Source: Lachnospiraceae bacterium (GTDB lineage: Bacteria > Bacillota > Clostridia > Lachnospirales > Lachnospiraceae). Taken from it: a stretch of 64,000 nt of DNA. Positions 52,696-60,942 of the stretch are shown one piece after another. Under the pieces are notes generated by a model, which worked only from the letters and a program-made list of their open reading frames with translations, had not been told where the DNA came from and did not search any database. The stretch is from the NCBI GenBank assembly GCA_900768755.1, contig CAAGDV010000025.1, forward strand, positions 1-64,000, written 5' to 3'. Numbering within the stretch: position 1 is the stretch's first letter; each line of letters starts with the position of its first letter. The position numbers and the translations under genes are program-made.

Positions 52696-53871
52696 TTAAG
52701 CCGCTTTGATGTATTGTTGATTCGATTTCTCAAGATGATAAATGACTCGAACCAGTTTTTTTACAGCATGTGATATGGCGACGTTATAGTGTTTACCTTC
52801 TGCTCGTTTTTTGGCGAGATAGGCTGCAAAAGTTGGATCCCAATGACAGACGTATTTAGCTGCGTTGTACAAAGCATACCGAAGATAACGAGAACCTCGT
52901 TTTTCCATATGTGCGTAAGCACTATCCAGTTGCCCAGATTGGTATGTAGATGGTGAGAAACCGGCATAAGCCAGGATTTTATCTGGAGAATCAAAACGAC
53001 TGAAATCACCAATCTCAGCAATAATCATAGCACCCATACGATAGTTAATTCCTGGTATGCTAAGAATTGGAGAATTGATTTCATCCATCATGACTTTGAT
53101 TTCATTTTCGATTTCATCAATTTCTGAATCAAGTTCCTGAATTAACTTGATGGTGTGTTTCAGCTCCAGTGATTTTGCCGGCATATTTGAGCCGATAGAA
53201 GCTCTGGCGGCTTCTCTAAATGTAATAGAAGTATCTTTACCATATCGGCCTTTAGAAGCTTCTGAAAGAAGATTGGTAAGCCGGGTAAGATGAGCAGTAG
53301 CTACTTGTTTAGCGCCGGGAAACTCAGATAGCATTGCATATACGGATGCCATATGAAGTGTCGGTACTAGTTTTTCTAATTCAGGGAATAAGATACAGAC
53401 AAGTCTTGAAACGGAAGTTTTCAGTTTGGCACGCTCTTTTACTTTATCAAAACGATAACGAGTTAATGACTTTAGCTCTTCGTTGTGATAAGATATGTCT
53501 GAGTAGGACTTTAAGTTCACATCAGACATCAGCATAGAAGCAATCGTGCGGGCATCTACTTTATCCGTTTTCGTCTGTCTAAGGCTTAGACTTTTTCTGT
53601 ACAGATTTGTATGTAACGGATTGATAACATAGGCGGGCAAACCTTTATCAATGAGATATCCTAGAAGATTGTAGCTATAGTGTCCTGTGGCTTCCAGTCC
53701 TACTTTTACTTTTGTTACATCTTCCATAACGGATTCAATCTTTCGATAAAGTTCATTGAAACCATCTAGGTTGTTAGCGATGGGAAATGCTTTAAATAAC
53801 ACTTCTCCATCAGAATTGGTGATGAAGCAATCATGCTTATCCTTGGCAACATCAATTCCTACGTAAATCAT
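52696..53871 (-). CDS. IS110-family transposase (DEDD recombinase)
   Basis: A 391-residue recombinase. The N-terminal RuvC-like DEDD domain has Asp7 (GIDVAKD), Glu60 (VGLEATGHY), and Asp103/Asp106 (KTDKVDARTIA). The C-terminal Transposase_20 domain has SIPGINYRMGAMIIAEIGD and AYAGFSPSTYQSGQ, followed by the expected serine region KRGSRYLRYAL. The frame is complete, so the element may be active. These enzymes are guided by an RNA made from the element's own non-coding end. Confidence 0.95.
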   Translation of the reverse strand: MIYVGIDVAKDKHDCFITNSDGEVLFKAFPIANNLDGFNELYRKIESVMEDVTKVKVGLEATGHYSYNLLGYLIDKGLPAYVINPLHTNLYRKSLSLRQTKTDKVDARTIASMLMSDVNLKSYSDISYHNEELKSLTRYRFDKVKERAKLKTSVSRLVCILFPELEKLVPTLHMASVYAMLSEFPGAKQVATAHLTRLTNLLSEASKGRYGKDTSITFREAARASIGSNMPAKSLELKHTIKLIQELDSEIDEIENEIKVMMDEINSPILSIPGINYRMGAMIIAEIGDFSRFDSPDKILAYAGFSPSTYQSGQLDSAYAHMEKRGSRYLRYALYNAAKYVCHWDPTFAAYLAKKRAEGKHYNVAISHAVKKLVRVIYHLEKSNQQYIKAA

Positions 53872-54190
53872 AATAAATCTCCTTTGAAATGTATTTGATA
53901 CTGTTTTAGAACCACAGGTGCTCCTTGCGATTGTAACCTCGTTCTAAATAAACCGTCATGCGGTATCTAACTGATTAACAAATGAACAAAGAGACTGTGG
54001 TTGGAGCCTTTCCTAAACCATCTGGTGGTAGGAGAAGTAACCAATCCACAGCATCTTATATATCATAGTCTAACCTACGGAAGAGGTAAAGAAGAGACTA
54101 TGACTTAATAGTATTAAAGACCTTGGAGAGGGTCTCTAAAAACTACTACTATATAATACGAGGGAGGATTTCTTTTCACTTAAGCTGCAT
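53872..54190 (-). ncRNA. Candidate bridge RNA region of the IS110-family element
   Basis: About 320 bp of non-coding DNA upstream of the transposase gene. In IS110-type elements the RNA that pairs with target and donor DNA is made from this side. The stretch contains several self-complementary segments, for example CATAGTCT (54066-54073) with AGACTATG (54095-54102) and GGAGCC/GGTGCTCC near the transposase. No loop assignment is attempted. Confidence 0.4.
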
Positions 54191-54240
54191 TATGTGAGGG
54201 ATGAGTTGGTGGAAGCACATGTGGAGTAATTATATGTGGA

Positions 54241-54358
54241 GTAACTATCCTTCTGTGGGTACGTTCGCACTTATGTTGGAAACGTAGCGGACACTAAGAT
54301 TGCAAAATACGCAATCTAAGTGCCGACGTTTCCAAAAAACCCACAGAAGGATAATTAC
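54241..54358 (+). repeat. Structured repeat copy 5, with a wholly different outer stem
   Basis: Outer arms are TATCCTTCTGTGGGT and ACCCACAGAAGGATA, unrelated in sequence to the CTTTCTTCGG arms of copies 1-4 but equally well paired. The 5' bulge is again ACGTTCGCACT-like (ACGTTCGCAC versus ACATTCGCAT). The inner stem GGAAACGT/ACGTTTCC, the AG bulge, CGG-a-CACT/AGTGCCG, the A-A mismatch, AGATTGC/GCAATCT and the AAAATA loop follow. There is no T-run, so it is not a Rho-independent terminator. The 3' flank ATCCCGGGCTGTG matches that of copy 1. It lies near the left end of the IS110-family element. Confidence 0.85.
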
Positions 54359-54508
54359 ATCCCGGGCTGTGCAAAGCGGAGGGATATTGGCACCTGAGGG
54401 TACGCAAAACGGAGGGACAATGATATCTCTGGGTGTGTGATGCGGACAAGCATTGGAATGCTTCGATGTGGCGTTGGTATATTAAAAATGTTTTAAGAGG
54501 TTTTGATT

Positions 54509-54919
54509 ATGGATAAGAAGAGAGTGGCATTTATCTGTGTGCATAATTCCTGCAGAAGTCAGATTGCGGAGGCGCTCGGAAAACATCTGGCAGGAGATTG
54601 CTTTGAGTTTTATTCTGCCGGAACGGAGATAAAGCCTCAGATTAATCAGGATGCTGTAAGGCTTATGAATGAAATCTATAATATCGATATGGAGGCCAAT
54701 GGTCAGCACAGCAAGCTCGTTGCAAAACTTCCGGAGATTGATATTGCAATCGCCATGGGGTGCAATGTCGGCTGCCCGTTTGTTGGACGGCCATTTGATG
54801 ACGACTGGGGTCTTGACGACCCGACCGGCAAATCGGATGAGGAGTTTCGACGGGTTATCAGCCGGATAGAGGGAAAAATTTTGGAGCTCAGAAATCATAT
54901 TACAATGCAACCGAGATGA
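54509..54919 (+). CDS. Arsenate-reductase-like low-molecular-weight phosphatase
   Basis: A 136-residue cytosolic protein of the thioredoxin-coupled ArsC / low-molecular-weight tyrosine phosphatase fold. The P-loop is CVHNSCR (Cys10 to Arg16) with the additional Cys15. MGCNVGCPF supplies two more cysteines, and DDWGLDDPTGKSDEEFR carries the general-acid Asp. This pattern is that of arsenate reductases. The ATG at 54509 follows AAGAGG; an upstream TTG in frame is less likely. No arsB/acr3 or arsR gene is adjacent. Confidence 0.82.
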   Translation: MDKKRVAFICVHNSCRSQIAEALGKHLAGDCFEFYSAGTEIKPQINQDAVRLMNEIYNIDMEANGQHSKLVAKLPEIDIAIAMGCNVGCPFVGRPFDDDWGLDDPTGKSDEEFRRVISRIEGKILELRNHITMQPR

Positions 54920-55010
54920 TGATTTTGAGCAGATAAAAGGAAAAAATCTGTTTCACACTTTTTGTCCAGAAATGGTCAGAAACGCTGTAAATATTTTGGA
55001 GGAAATGATT

Positions 55011-55045
55011 GCGGAAGGCTTATTTTGAAACCTTCTGCTTTTTTT
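55011..55045 (+). terminator. Rho-independent terminator downstream of the arsC-like gene
   Basis: GCGGAAGG pairs with CCTTCTGC (one G-T pair), twelve-base loop, followed by seven T. Confidence 0.8.
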
Positions 55046-55072
55046 GTAACAGCGAATGAATTATTCTTCCGC

Positions 55073-55212
55073 ACTCAACCCCCTCCTATGGAGGGACTTT
55101 TTGCCTTGCAAACCCCAAAATCTTTCCATGACATGACTTAAATAGCATTTTAAACCAAAAAAGAGGGAGATTGACAGAAAATACCCCCTAAAAGAGGGGT
55201 GAAGGGGGTGAG
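55073..55212. repeat. Imperfect inverted-repeat unit, possible MITE-like element
   Basis: The ends read CTCAACCCCCT and AGGGGGTGAG, about 140 bp apart, with internal hairpins CCCTCC-tat-GGAGGG and CCCCCT-aaa-AGAGGGG. It is non-coding. No target duplication could be confirmed. Confidence 0.4.
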
Positions 55213-55271
55213 ATGGGTTTGGTACTATATACTCAACAAAGGGAAAACACTTTATGTATGGAGGGAACATA

Positions 55272-56768
55272 ATGAAAACAAGAGCAATGAAGAGAATCGT
55301 ATCTTTTGCATTGACAATGGCTGTTGCAGTAACAATGATTGCAGCAGGATTTATTACAAAAGCTAAGGCTGATGTGAATGTATTCGAGACATATCTTGAT
55401 GATTTAAAGTATACAGGCAAGTTTGTTGTATACGCTGACACATTTTTTCAGAGATGCCATATCGACGGAAATATCGCAGTTAATTCTCTTGAAGAAGCGG
55501 CAGAGGGAATCAAGTCGCCTGTCAACTATTACTCATATGTTGCCGATGGAAACGGAAAGAGTTATTCATACCTTAACGGAAATACATATCTTTTCGGAAA
55601 CAATGTTTTGCCGGGCAATCTTAACGGCGGAAGCAGATATATGAATCTTAACGGAAACACAAATGCTGCATCAATTATTGCAAAAGAAATGGGTCTTAGT
55701 TCTTCTAAGGTGGCTAAAGAAATCGAAATCAGAGATATGCTTGGCACAATCAGTGCGGCATCTGCTGCAGTAAGAAAAACAATGAGCACCGGGTACACAG
55801 GACTTGCAGCACTTAACAGAGTAAACACCTCCGCTACATATAATTATATATTCGCAACAGTACAGGACATCGCTAATTCAGAGTTTATCAAAGCAGTTGA
55901 CAGATATACATCAACAGTTCTTAACGGAACCAACAAGGTGCTTGTTATCATGGTAATTCCGAATGCACAGACAGCATCAATTAACTTCAATGAGCCGATG
56001 AACGGAACAGCAGGATATTCCACAGCATCAGGTAACCTTATCTGGGATTTCGCAGACTTCACAGGTTCAGTAGTTATCAATGCAACAGCAGACGGTGTAT
56101 TTGTAGCACCGAACGGAAGCGTAGTTAACAATGCACCGGTAGACGGAAGAATCGTTGCCAAGACAGTTGAGCAGCAAGGACAGGAGATTCACTATCCTAT
56201 CGGCAGCATGGAGTGGGAGAAAGAGACAACAACAGAAGCTACAACCTCAACAACGGAGGAAGCAACCACAACAACAGAAGAGGTAACTACAACAACAGAG
56301 GAAGCAACCACAACAACAGAGGAAGCAACCACAACAACAGAAGAGGTAACTACAACAACAGAGGAAGCAACCACCACTACAGAGGCTACTACCACAACAA
56401 CAGAAGCTGCAACCACAACAACAGAAGAAGCTACTACGACAACAGAAGCTGCAACCACAACAACAGAGGAAGCAACCACCACTACAGAGGCTACTACCAC
56501 AACAACTGAAGAAGCTACCACCACAACAGAGGAAGAGACAACAACAGATGAGCCTGCTACAACAAAGAGCGGCGAAGTTGAGGCTGACGAGGAGACAACC
56601 ACAACAACAGAAGAGCGTACTACTACAAGAAGGGGTGGCGAAGTTGAGGCTGATGAGGAGGCCAACACAGGTGACAGCGGAATGCTCGAAGTATATAGCA
56701 TTCTTATGGTAATCTCAGGATTTGGTGTTGCAGGACTCGGAGCAGTCGCTTTCATCAAGAAAAGATAA
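55272..56768 (+). CDS. Choice-of-anchor-A surface protein with Thr/Glu repeat stalk
   Basis: An exported protein of 498 residues. The signal peptide ends near AKA-DVN. The main domain (about 30-310) fits the choice-of-anchor-A family, notably GNLIWDFADFTGSVVINAT and GVFVAPNGSVVNN near its end. A stalk of TTTEEATTT/TTTEEVTTT repeats follows (about 315-450). The C-terminus has ANTGDSG, a hydrophobic helix and KKR, resembling a sortase signal but without the classical LPxTG leucine-proline. The ATG follows GGAGGG. Anchoring to the wall by a non-classical sortase, or simply in the membrane, is inferred. The role is probably adhesion or surface structure. Confidence 0.82.
   Translation: MKTRAMKRIVSFALTMAVAVTMIAAGFITKAKADVNVFETYLDDLKYTGKFVVYADTFFQRCHIDGNIAVNSLEEAAEGIKSPVNYYSYVADGNGKSYSYLNGNTYLFGNNVLPGNLNGGSRYMNLNGNTNAASIIAKEMGLSSSKVAKEIEIRDMLGTISAASAAVRKTMSTGYTGLAALNRVNTSATYNYIFATVQDIANSEFIKAVDRYTSTVLNGTNKVLVIMVIPNAQTASINFNEPMNGTAGYSTASGNLIWDFADFTGSVVINATADGVFVAPNGSVVNNAPVDGRIVAKTVEQQGQEIHYPIGSMEWEKETTTEATTSTTEEATTTTEEVTTTTEEATTTTEEATTTTEEVTTTTEEATTTTEATTTTTEAATTTTEEATTTTEAATTTTEEATTTTEATTTTTEEATTTTEEETTTDEPATTKSGEVEADEETTTTTEERTTTRRGGEVEADEEANTGDSGMLEVYSILMVISGFGVAGLGAVAFIKKR
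56219..56570 (+). repeat. In-frame repeats coding TTTEEATTT-type stalk
   Basis: Short ACA/GAA-rich repeats (units of about 9-27 bp, such as ACAACAACAGAGGAAGC) encode the Thr/Glu stalk of the surface protein. Copy number could vary by slippage. Confidence 0.8.
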
Positions 56769-56815
56769 TCAGAAGAATTGAACAGTCAGAAAAGTATATA
56801 TAAGGTTGAATGTTT

Positions 56816-56843
56816 AGGGCTGTCACGGGCGTGTGATAGCCCT
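56816..56843 (+). terminator. Hairpin downstream of the surface protein gene
   Basis: AGGGCTGTCAC pairs with GTGATAGCCCT (one G-T pair). There is no strong T-run, so termination is uncertain. A second stem, ACGGCTGAATGCTAA/TTAGCCTTCAGCCGT, at about 56908-56940 may serve the convergent ABC gene. Confidence 0.45.
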
Positions 56844-57009
56844 ACTGATTTATATTGAACATTTTGTCAGAAAAGTTATATATACGACAAATGCCATAAA
56901 ATCAACGGCTGAATGCTAAACAGATTAGCCTTCAGCCGTATCATTATCATAGAAGATATATTTTACAGACTTTATTTCATAGTCGTCTCTTGCTTAATAT
57001 TTGACGAAT

Positions 57010-59658
57010 TTACTCAGTCCTCAGCGCAATAACAGGGTCTTTCCGTGAAGCAACCTTTGCAGGGATGAGCCCGGCGATGAGGGTGAGGCCTACGCTGATG
57101 ATAATCAGTATGACCGCGCCCTGCCACGGCAGTTTGGCGACGCCTGAGATGCCTGACAAAGCTTTGATTAAAATGTTGGCAGGTATATCAAGGAGCAGGG
57201 TGATTCCTATTCCCAACACGCCCGAAACCAGTCCTACTATCATGGTCTCTGCATTAAAGACTCTTGAAACATCGTGTTTTGAGGCACCGATACTTCTTAA
57301 GATACCGATTTCCTTAGTCCGTTCAAGAACAGAGATGTATGTGATGATACCAATCATGATTGATGAAACCACAAGCGAAATCGATACAAATGCTATCAGG
57401 ACATACGATATTGCATTTACGATTGTGCTGACTGACGACATCATAAGTCCGATGTAGTCGGTGTAGGTTATCTCAAGATTGTCATTGCCTTCAGCGAGAA
57501 CTTTTTTGTTGTAATCACTTATGATTGAGGTAATCTTATCCTTGCCGGCAAAATCCTTTGCGTAGATGCTGATTCTGTAAGGAACGTCAGGGTCCGCATA
57601 TCCGAGAAGTGAAAGGTTGGTGCTGTATGAGCTTGTTGACTGTGTCTGAAGCTGCGCCTTAAACATCTCAAGAATCTGGTCCTCACTCATGAGTGAGAGG
57701 GCAGCCTGATACTGCTGCTGTTGCTCAAGCGGAAGGGTGGCGATGTATGCATAGATATCTTCGATGGTGATTTTTTCAATCTCCTCATCTGCGTTGACGA
57801 ACGGAAGAGAGGTGAAGACATCAATCTCGGGGTCGGCAAGCTGCTTTTTGATAAGCTCGGAACGATTGGTCTCCTCGATAACCTTCATTGTGAGGTCTTT
57901 TGTGTATGCGATTGTTCCGTTTATGGAGGTCGCAACCGCGTCCTCATCAGGCTCAATGATTCCGACGATTTTTAACGGCATGCCTTCTGCAACCAGCTTG
58001 TTCAGATACTCTTCATCAGAGGAACGGTCTTCCCATCTGCCGGATTTCTCATCGTATTCGTAGTAATCGCAAGGAAGAACCAGGCTGAAATTCAAGTTAA
58101 AAATATCATCATAAGAATAAACGGTATCGTCAGTGTTAATCGTGTTGCCGTTTCCAATCTGGGAAAAAATGTTTTTCAGCTCGGAAGCATCCTTAAGTCC
58201 GAGTGCGTAGAGCGTCACATCGGAGATGGTGTGATGCTCGTCGGTTACGAGAACGACTTCGTTGTAAGCCGAAGGCCATCTTCCGGCAAGAATATTGTAT
58301 TGTTCATTAAGAAGCTCCTGATTGTCAATCATCTCGACCCACATATTGGAATTACTGTAGTATGACATCATCTGGGAGGAGTCGCTTCCCATTGATACGC
58401 CCATGATGTCTTCCATGAGAGTGCTCGGGTTGACTTTGACGGTGCCGTTTTCGGTGCCGGTAGCATATATGTTAAGGTCAATCTGGTATGAATATTTTAT
58501 ATCCGATATGTATTCTGCAATATTGGTTGCAGGGTCCTCAAGATACTCTTTAAGCTCCTTGAGGCTGTTTGTCTTGACTTCGGACATCATGGCGTTAATC
58601 ATGTCGCCGAGTATGGAATTGGTGTACAGAAATCCCGGCTCAGGATTCTCGATGACGTTGCTTTTTCCGAGCATCTGCTCCATGAGACCGGACATATCCA
58701 TCTGCTCGCTCTCGATTGTGATGGGGTATGTTGAAATTGTGTCTTCCTGGACTCTGTCGATATATGCCTGAAAACCGTTTGAAAGCGAAAGAATGAGTGC
58801 GATTCCTATTATTCCGATACTTCCGGCAAAAGAAGTGAGGAAGGTACGACCTTTTTTTGTCAGCAGGTTCTTAAAGCTTAACGAGAGGGCAGTAAAAAAT
58901 GACATTGAGACGCCGGCCTTCTTGTTTTTTTTCTTTGGAACGGTAGGAGAAGTGACCTGCGTTGGTTCTGATGTCTCTGCCATATACGGATTACTGTCAT
59001 CAATTACTTTTCCGTCGAGAAGGCGGATGATTCTTGTTGAGTACTGCTCGGCAAGCTCCCCGTTGTGCGTTACCATGATGATGAGCTTATCGTCGGCAAT
59101 CTCTTTTAATATATTCATAATCTGTACGCTTGTCTCAGAGTCAAGTGCGCCTGTCGGCTCATCGGCAAGAATGATATCGGGGTCGTTGACGAGGGCGCGG
59201 GCGATTGCAACACGCTGCATCTGGCCGCCGGACATCTGGTTGGGCTTCTTGTGAAGCTGGTCGCCGAGGCCGACTTTCTTGAGGGCTTCCGTAGCACGTT
59301 TGACGCGCTCGGATTTGGATACGCCCGAAAGAGTGAGCGCAAGTTCTACATTGGAAAGAACAGTCTGGTGCGGAATAAGATTATAGTTCTGAAATACAAA
59401 ACCTATCTTATGGTTGCGGTAGCTGTCCCAGTCGCGGTCCTTAAAAAGCTTTGTGGAGCGTCCGCCAATGACGAGGTCCCCGCTTGTATATCTGTCCAGA
59501 CCGCCTATTATATTGAGCATGGTTGTTTTGCCGCATCCGGACGGACCGAGTATGGATACAAACTCATGCTCACGGAAATCGAGAGTTATGCCCTTAAGAG
59601 CCATAACCTCAGAATCACCCGCAATGTAGTTCTTTGTAATATTATTGAGACTTAACAT
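57010..59658 (-). CDS. ABC exporter-type protein with fused ATPase and FtsX-like permease (MacB-like)
   Basis: One 882-residue chain with an N-terminal ATPase (Walker A GPSGCGKT, signature MSGGQMQRVAIARAL, Walker B IILADEPTGALD). A membrane helix lies near 270-290, followed by a large extracytoplasmic region (about 290-750) and three C-terminal helices with the FtsX/MacB-type VLERTKEIGILRSIGASKHD loop. The fold is mechanotransmission-type: such proteins move peptides, lipoproteins or antibiotics, or act on the cell wall, rather than import. There is no MacA or TolC-like gene, as expected for a Gram-positive. The substrate is unknown. Confidence 0.9.
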   Translation of the reverse strand: MLSLNNITKNYIAGDSEVMALKGITLDFREHEFVSILGPSGCGKTTMLNIIGGLDRYTSGDLVIGGRSTKLFKDRDWDSYRNHKIGFVFQNYNLIPHQTVLSNVELALTLSGVSKSERVKRATEALKKVGLGDQLHKKPNQMSGGQMQRVAIARALVNDPDIILADEPTGALDSETSVQIMNILKEIADDKLIIMVTHNGELAEQYSTRIIRLLDGKVIDDSNPYMAETSEPTQVTSPTVPKKKNKKAGVSMSFFTALSLSFKNLLTKKGRTFLTSFAGSIGIIGIALILSLSNGFQAYIDRVQEDTISTYPITIESEQMDMSGLMEQMLGKSNVIENPEPGFLYTNSILGDMINAMMSEVKTNSLKELKEYLEDPATNIAEYISDIKYSYQIDLNIYATGTENGTVKVNPSTLMEDIMGVSMGSDSSQMMSYYSNSNMWVEMIDNQELLNEQYNILAGRWPSAYNEVVLVTDEHHTISDVTLYALGLKDASELKNIFSQIGNGNTINTDDTVYSYDDIFNLNFSLVLPCDYYEYDEKSGRWEDRSSDEEYLNKLVAEGMPLKIVGIIEPDEDAVATSINGTIAYTKDLTMKVIEETNRSELIKKQLADPEIDVFTSLPFVNADEEIEKITIEDIYAYIATLPLEQQQQYQAALSLMSEDQILEMFKAQLQTQSTSSYSTNLSLLGYADPDVPYRISIYAKDFAGKDKITSIISDYNKKVLAEGNDNLEITYTDYIGLMMSSVSTIVNAISYVLIAFVSISLVVSSIMIGIITYISVLERTKEIGILRSIGASKHDVSRVFNAETMIVGLVSGVLGIGITLLLDIPANILIKALSGISGVAKLPWQGAVILIIISVGLTLIAGLIPAKVASRKDPVIALRTE

Positions 59659-59856
59659 ACGGTTATCCTTTCTTTGCTGTGATATTCATTTTCTTATTGT
59701 AACGAAAGTAAAAAAAATATCAATAGACAAAAAATAAAATTTTTATAAAAATAATACAAATTCAAAGATTTTTGCTGATTTATTTGGGGTTCTGTGTTAC
59801 AATATGATAAATATGTCTGTATAGTGTGTGCAAGAGCACATAAGAAGGAGAATCAT

Positions 59857-60912
59857 ATGAAAGAGGACAGCGACGTCATATCAGAGAGAGAGCAGCGAAA
59901 GAAAAGGGTCAGATTATACAAAAGGATAATTTTGATATTGCTATTTTCCATAATTATCCTGCCGACGATTCTTTGCATAATTCTTTTTGCCAAGCTTAAC
60001 AGGATGAATGACAGGATTTCTAAGCTTAGCGCTTTGATTGAGCAGGAATCTGCTTATAATTCAGGGGCAAGTGAGGATGACACGGATTCGACCCCGACAT
60101 CGGGGGATAACCTTGACGGGGATGTAACATCGGGTGAGGATGCATCCGCTCCGACGAATTCGTCGGAGACAGAACCGGAGACAGAACCGGAGACAGAGCC
60201 GGAGACAGAGCCGGAGACGAGCGAAGCACCAACGGATCCTGCCAATACGCAGAACACTCAGGAGCCGGGTGAAAAGGAACTGGTGGCGCAGGCCTTGGCA
60301 GAGGGCCGCAAGGTTGTGTATCTTACCTTTGACGACGGACCGTACAACAATACCAACAATCTTTTGGATCTGCTGGCAAAATATAATGTAAAGGCAACGT
60401 TTTTTGTCGTCGGTAACAAAATGCACAATGACAGCCTTCAGCGCATTGTCAACGAGGGACACAGCATCGGAATCCATTCGGTAACACATGATTACGCCAA
60501 GATATATGCCAGTGTTGATGCACTTGCCGAAGAGATATATGAGATGCAGGATTATATTTTTCAGGTGACGGGATATAAGACATATCTTTTCAGATTTCCC
60601 GGAGGCTCAAGTAACAGCAAGACCAAGATACCTATTTCCGAATTTACGAGTTTTCTTAATGAGAACGGATTTACATATTTTGACTGGAATGTGTCGTCGG
60701 GCGACGGAGGAAACGTGATATCGTCTGACGAGGTTTACAATAATGTTATGAATGGCCTCAGCAAGGTCCAGAGTGCAGTTGTGCTGATGCATGATTCGCA
60801 GGGCAAGCTTACAACATACGAGGCGCTGCCGAGGATAATCGAGACTCTGCAGGCGCAGAATGCACTAATTTTACCTATTACTGAGGATACGGTGCCGGTG
60901 CACCACCGATAA
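59857..60912 (+). CDS. Membrane-anchored polysaccharide deacetylase (NodB domain)
   Basis: A 351-residue protein with a basic cytoplasmic start, a TM helix (about 23-46), an acidic linker with PETE repeats (105-120) and a NodB-type deacetylase domain outside the cell. Motifs are TFDDGP (157-162, Asp159 and Asp160), HSVTH (207-211) for the metal site, RFPGG (246-250) and LMHD (310-313). It probably removes acetyl groups from peptidoglycan GlcNAc or a surface glycan. The ATG at 59857 follows AAGGAGAA. The bactofilin gene follows after 30 bp. Confidence 0.88.
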   Translation: MKEDSDVISEREQRKKRVRLYKRIILILLFSIIILPTILCIILFAKLNRMNDRISKLSALIEQESAYNSGASEDDTDSTPTSGDNLDGDVTSGEDASAPTNSSETEPETEPETEPETEPETSEAPTDPANTQNTQEPGEKELVAQALAEGRKVVYLTFDDGPYNNTNNLLDLLAKYNVKATFFVVGNKMHNDSLQRIVNEGHSIGIHSVTHDYAKIYASVDALAEEIYEMQDYIFQVTGYKTYLFRFPGGSSNSKTKIPISEFTSFLNENGFTYFDWNVSSGDGGNVISSDEVYNNVMNGLSKVQSAVVLMHDSQGKLTTYEALPRIIETLQAQNALILPITEDTVPVHHR

Positions 60913-60942
60913 CCAGACAATTTAATTAAGGAGGATTTTATA

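Larger units (their letters stand above)
52641..54190 (-). mobile_element. IS110-family insertion sequence (approximate limits)
   Basis: An intact transposase gene with about 55 bp of non-coding DNA on its 3' side and about 320 bp on its 5' side. IS110-family elements have no obvious terminal inverted repeats, so the exact ends cannot be read; limits given are estimates from the usual element size (about 1.5 kb). A hairpin GAGCATC-GTGATAG-GTGCTC at 52650-52669 probably lies inside the right end. Confidence 0.7.
54920..55271 (+). other. Intergenic stretch with terminator and a C/G-run inverted repeat
   Basis: Holds a terminator at 55011-55045 and an imperfect inverted repeat at 55073-55212; the rest shows no coding signal. 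Confidence 0.6.

Noticed and set aside
4451..54358. Reading the repeats as integron attC sites or a CRISPR array
   Set aside because: Copies are scattered and in both orientations with no cassette array, no integrase, and no regular spacers.
56192..56758. 188-codon frame antisense to the Thr/Glu stalk
   Set aside because: Its valine/serine repeat is the mirror of the ACA/GAA repeats, with no start signal.
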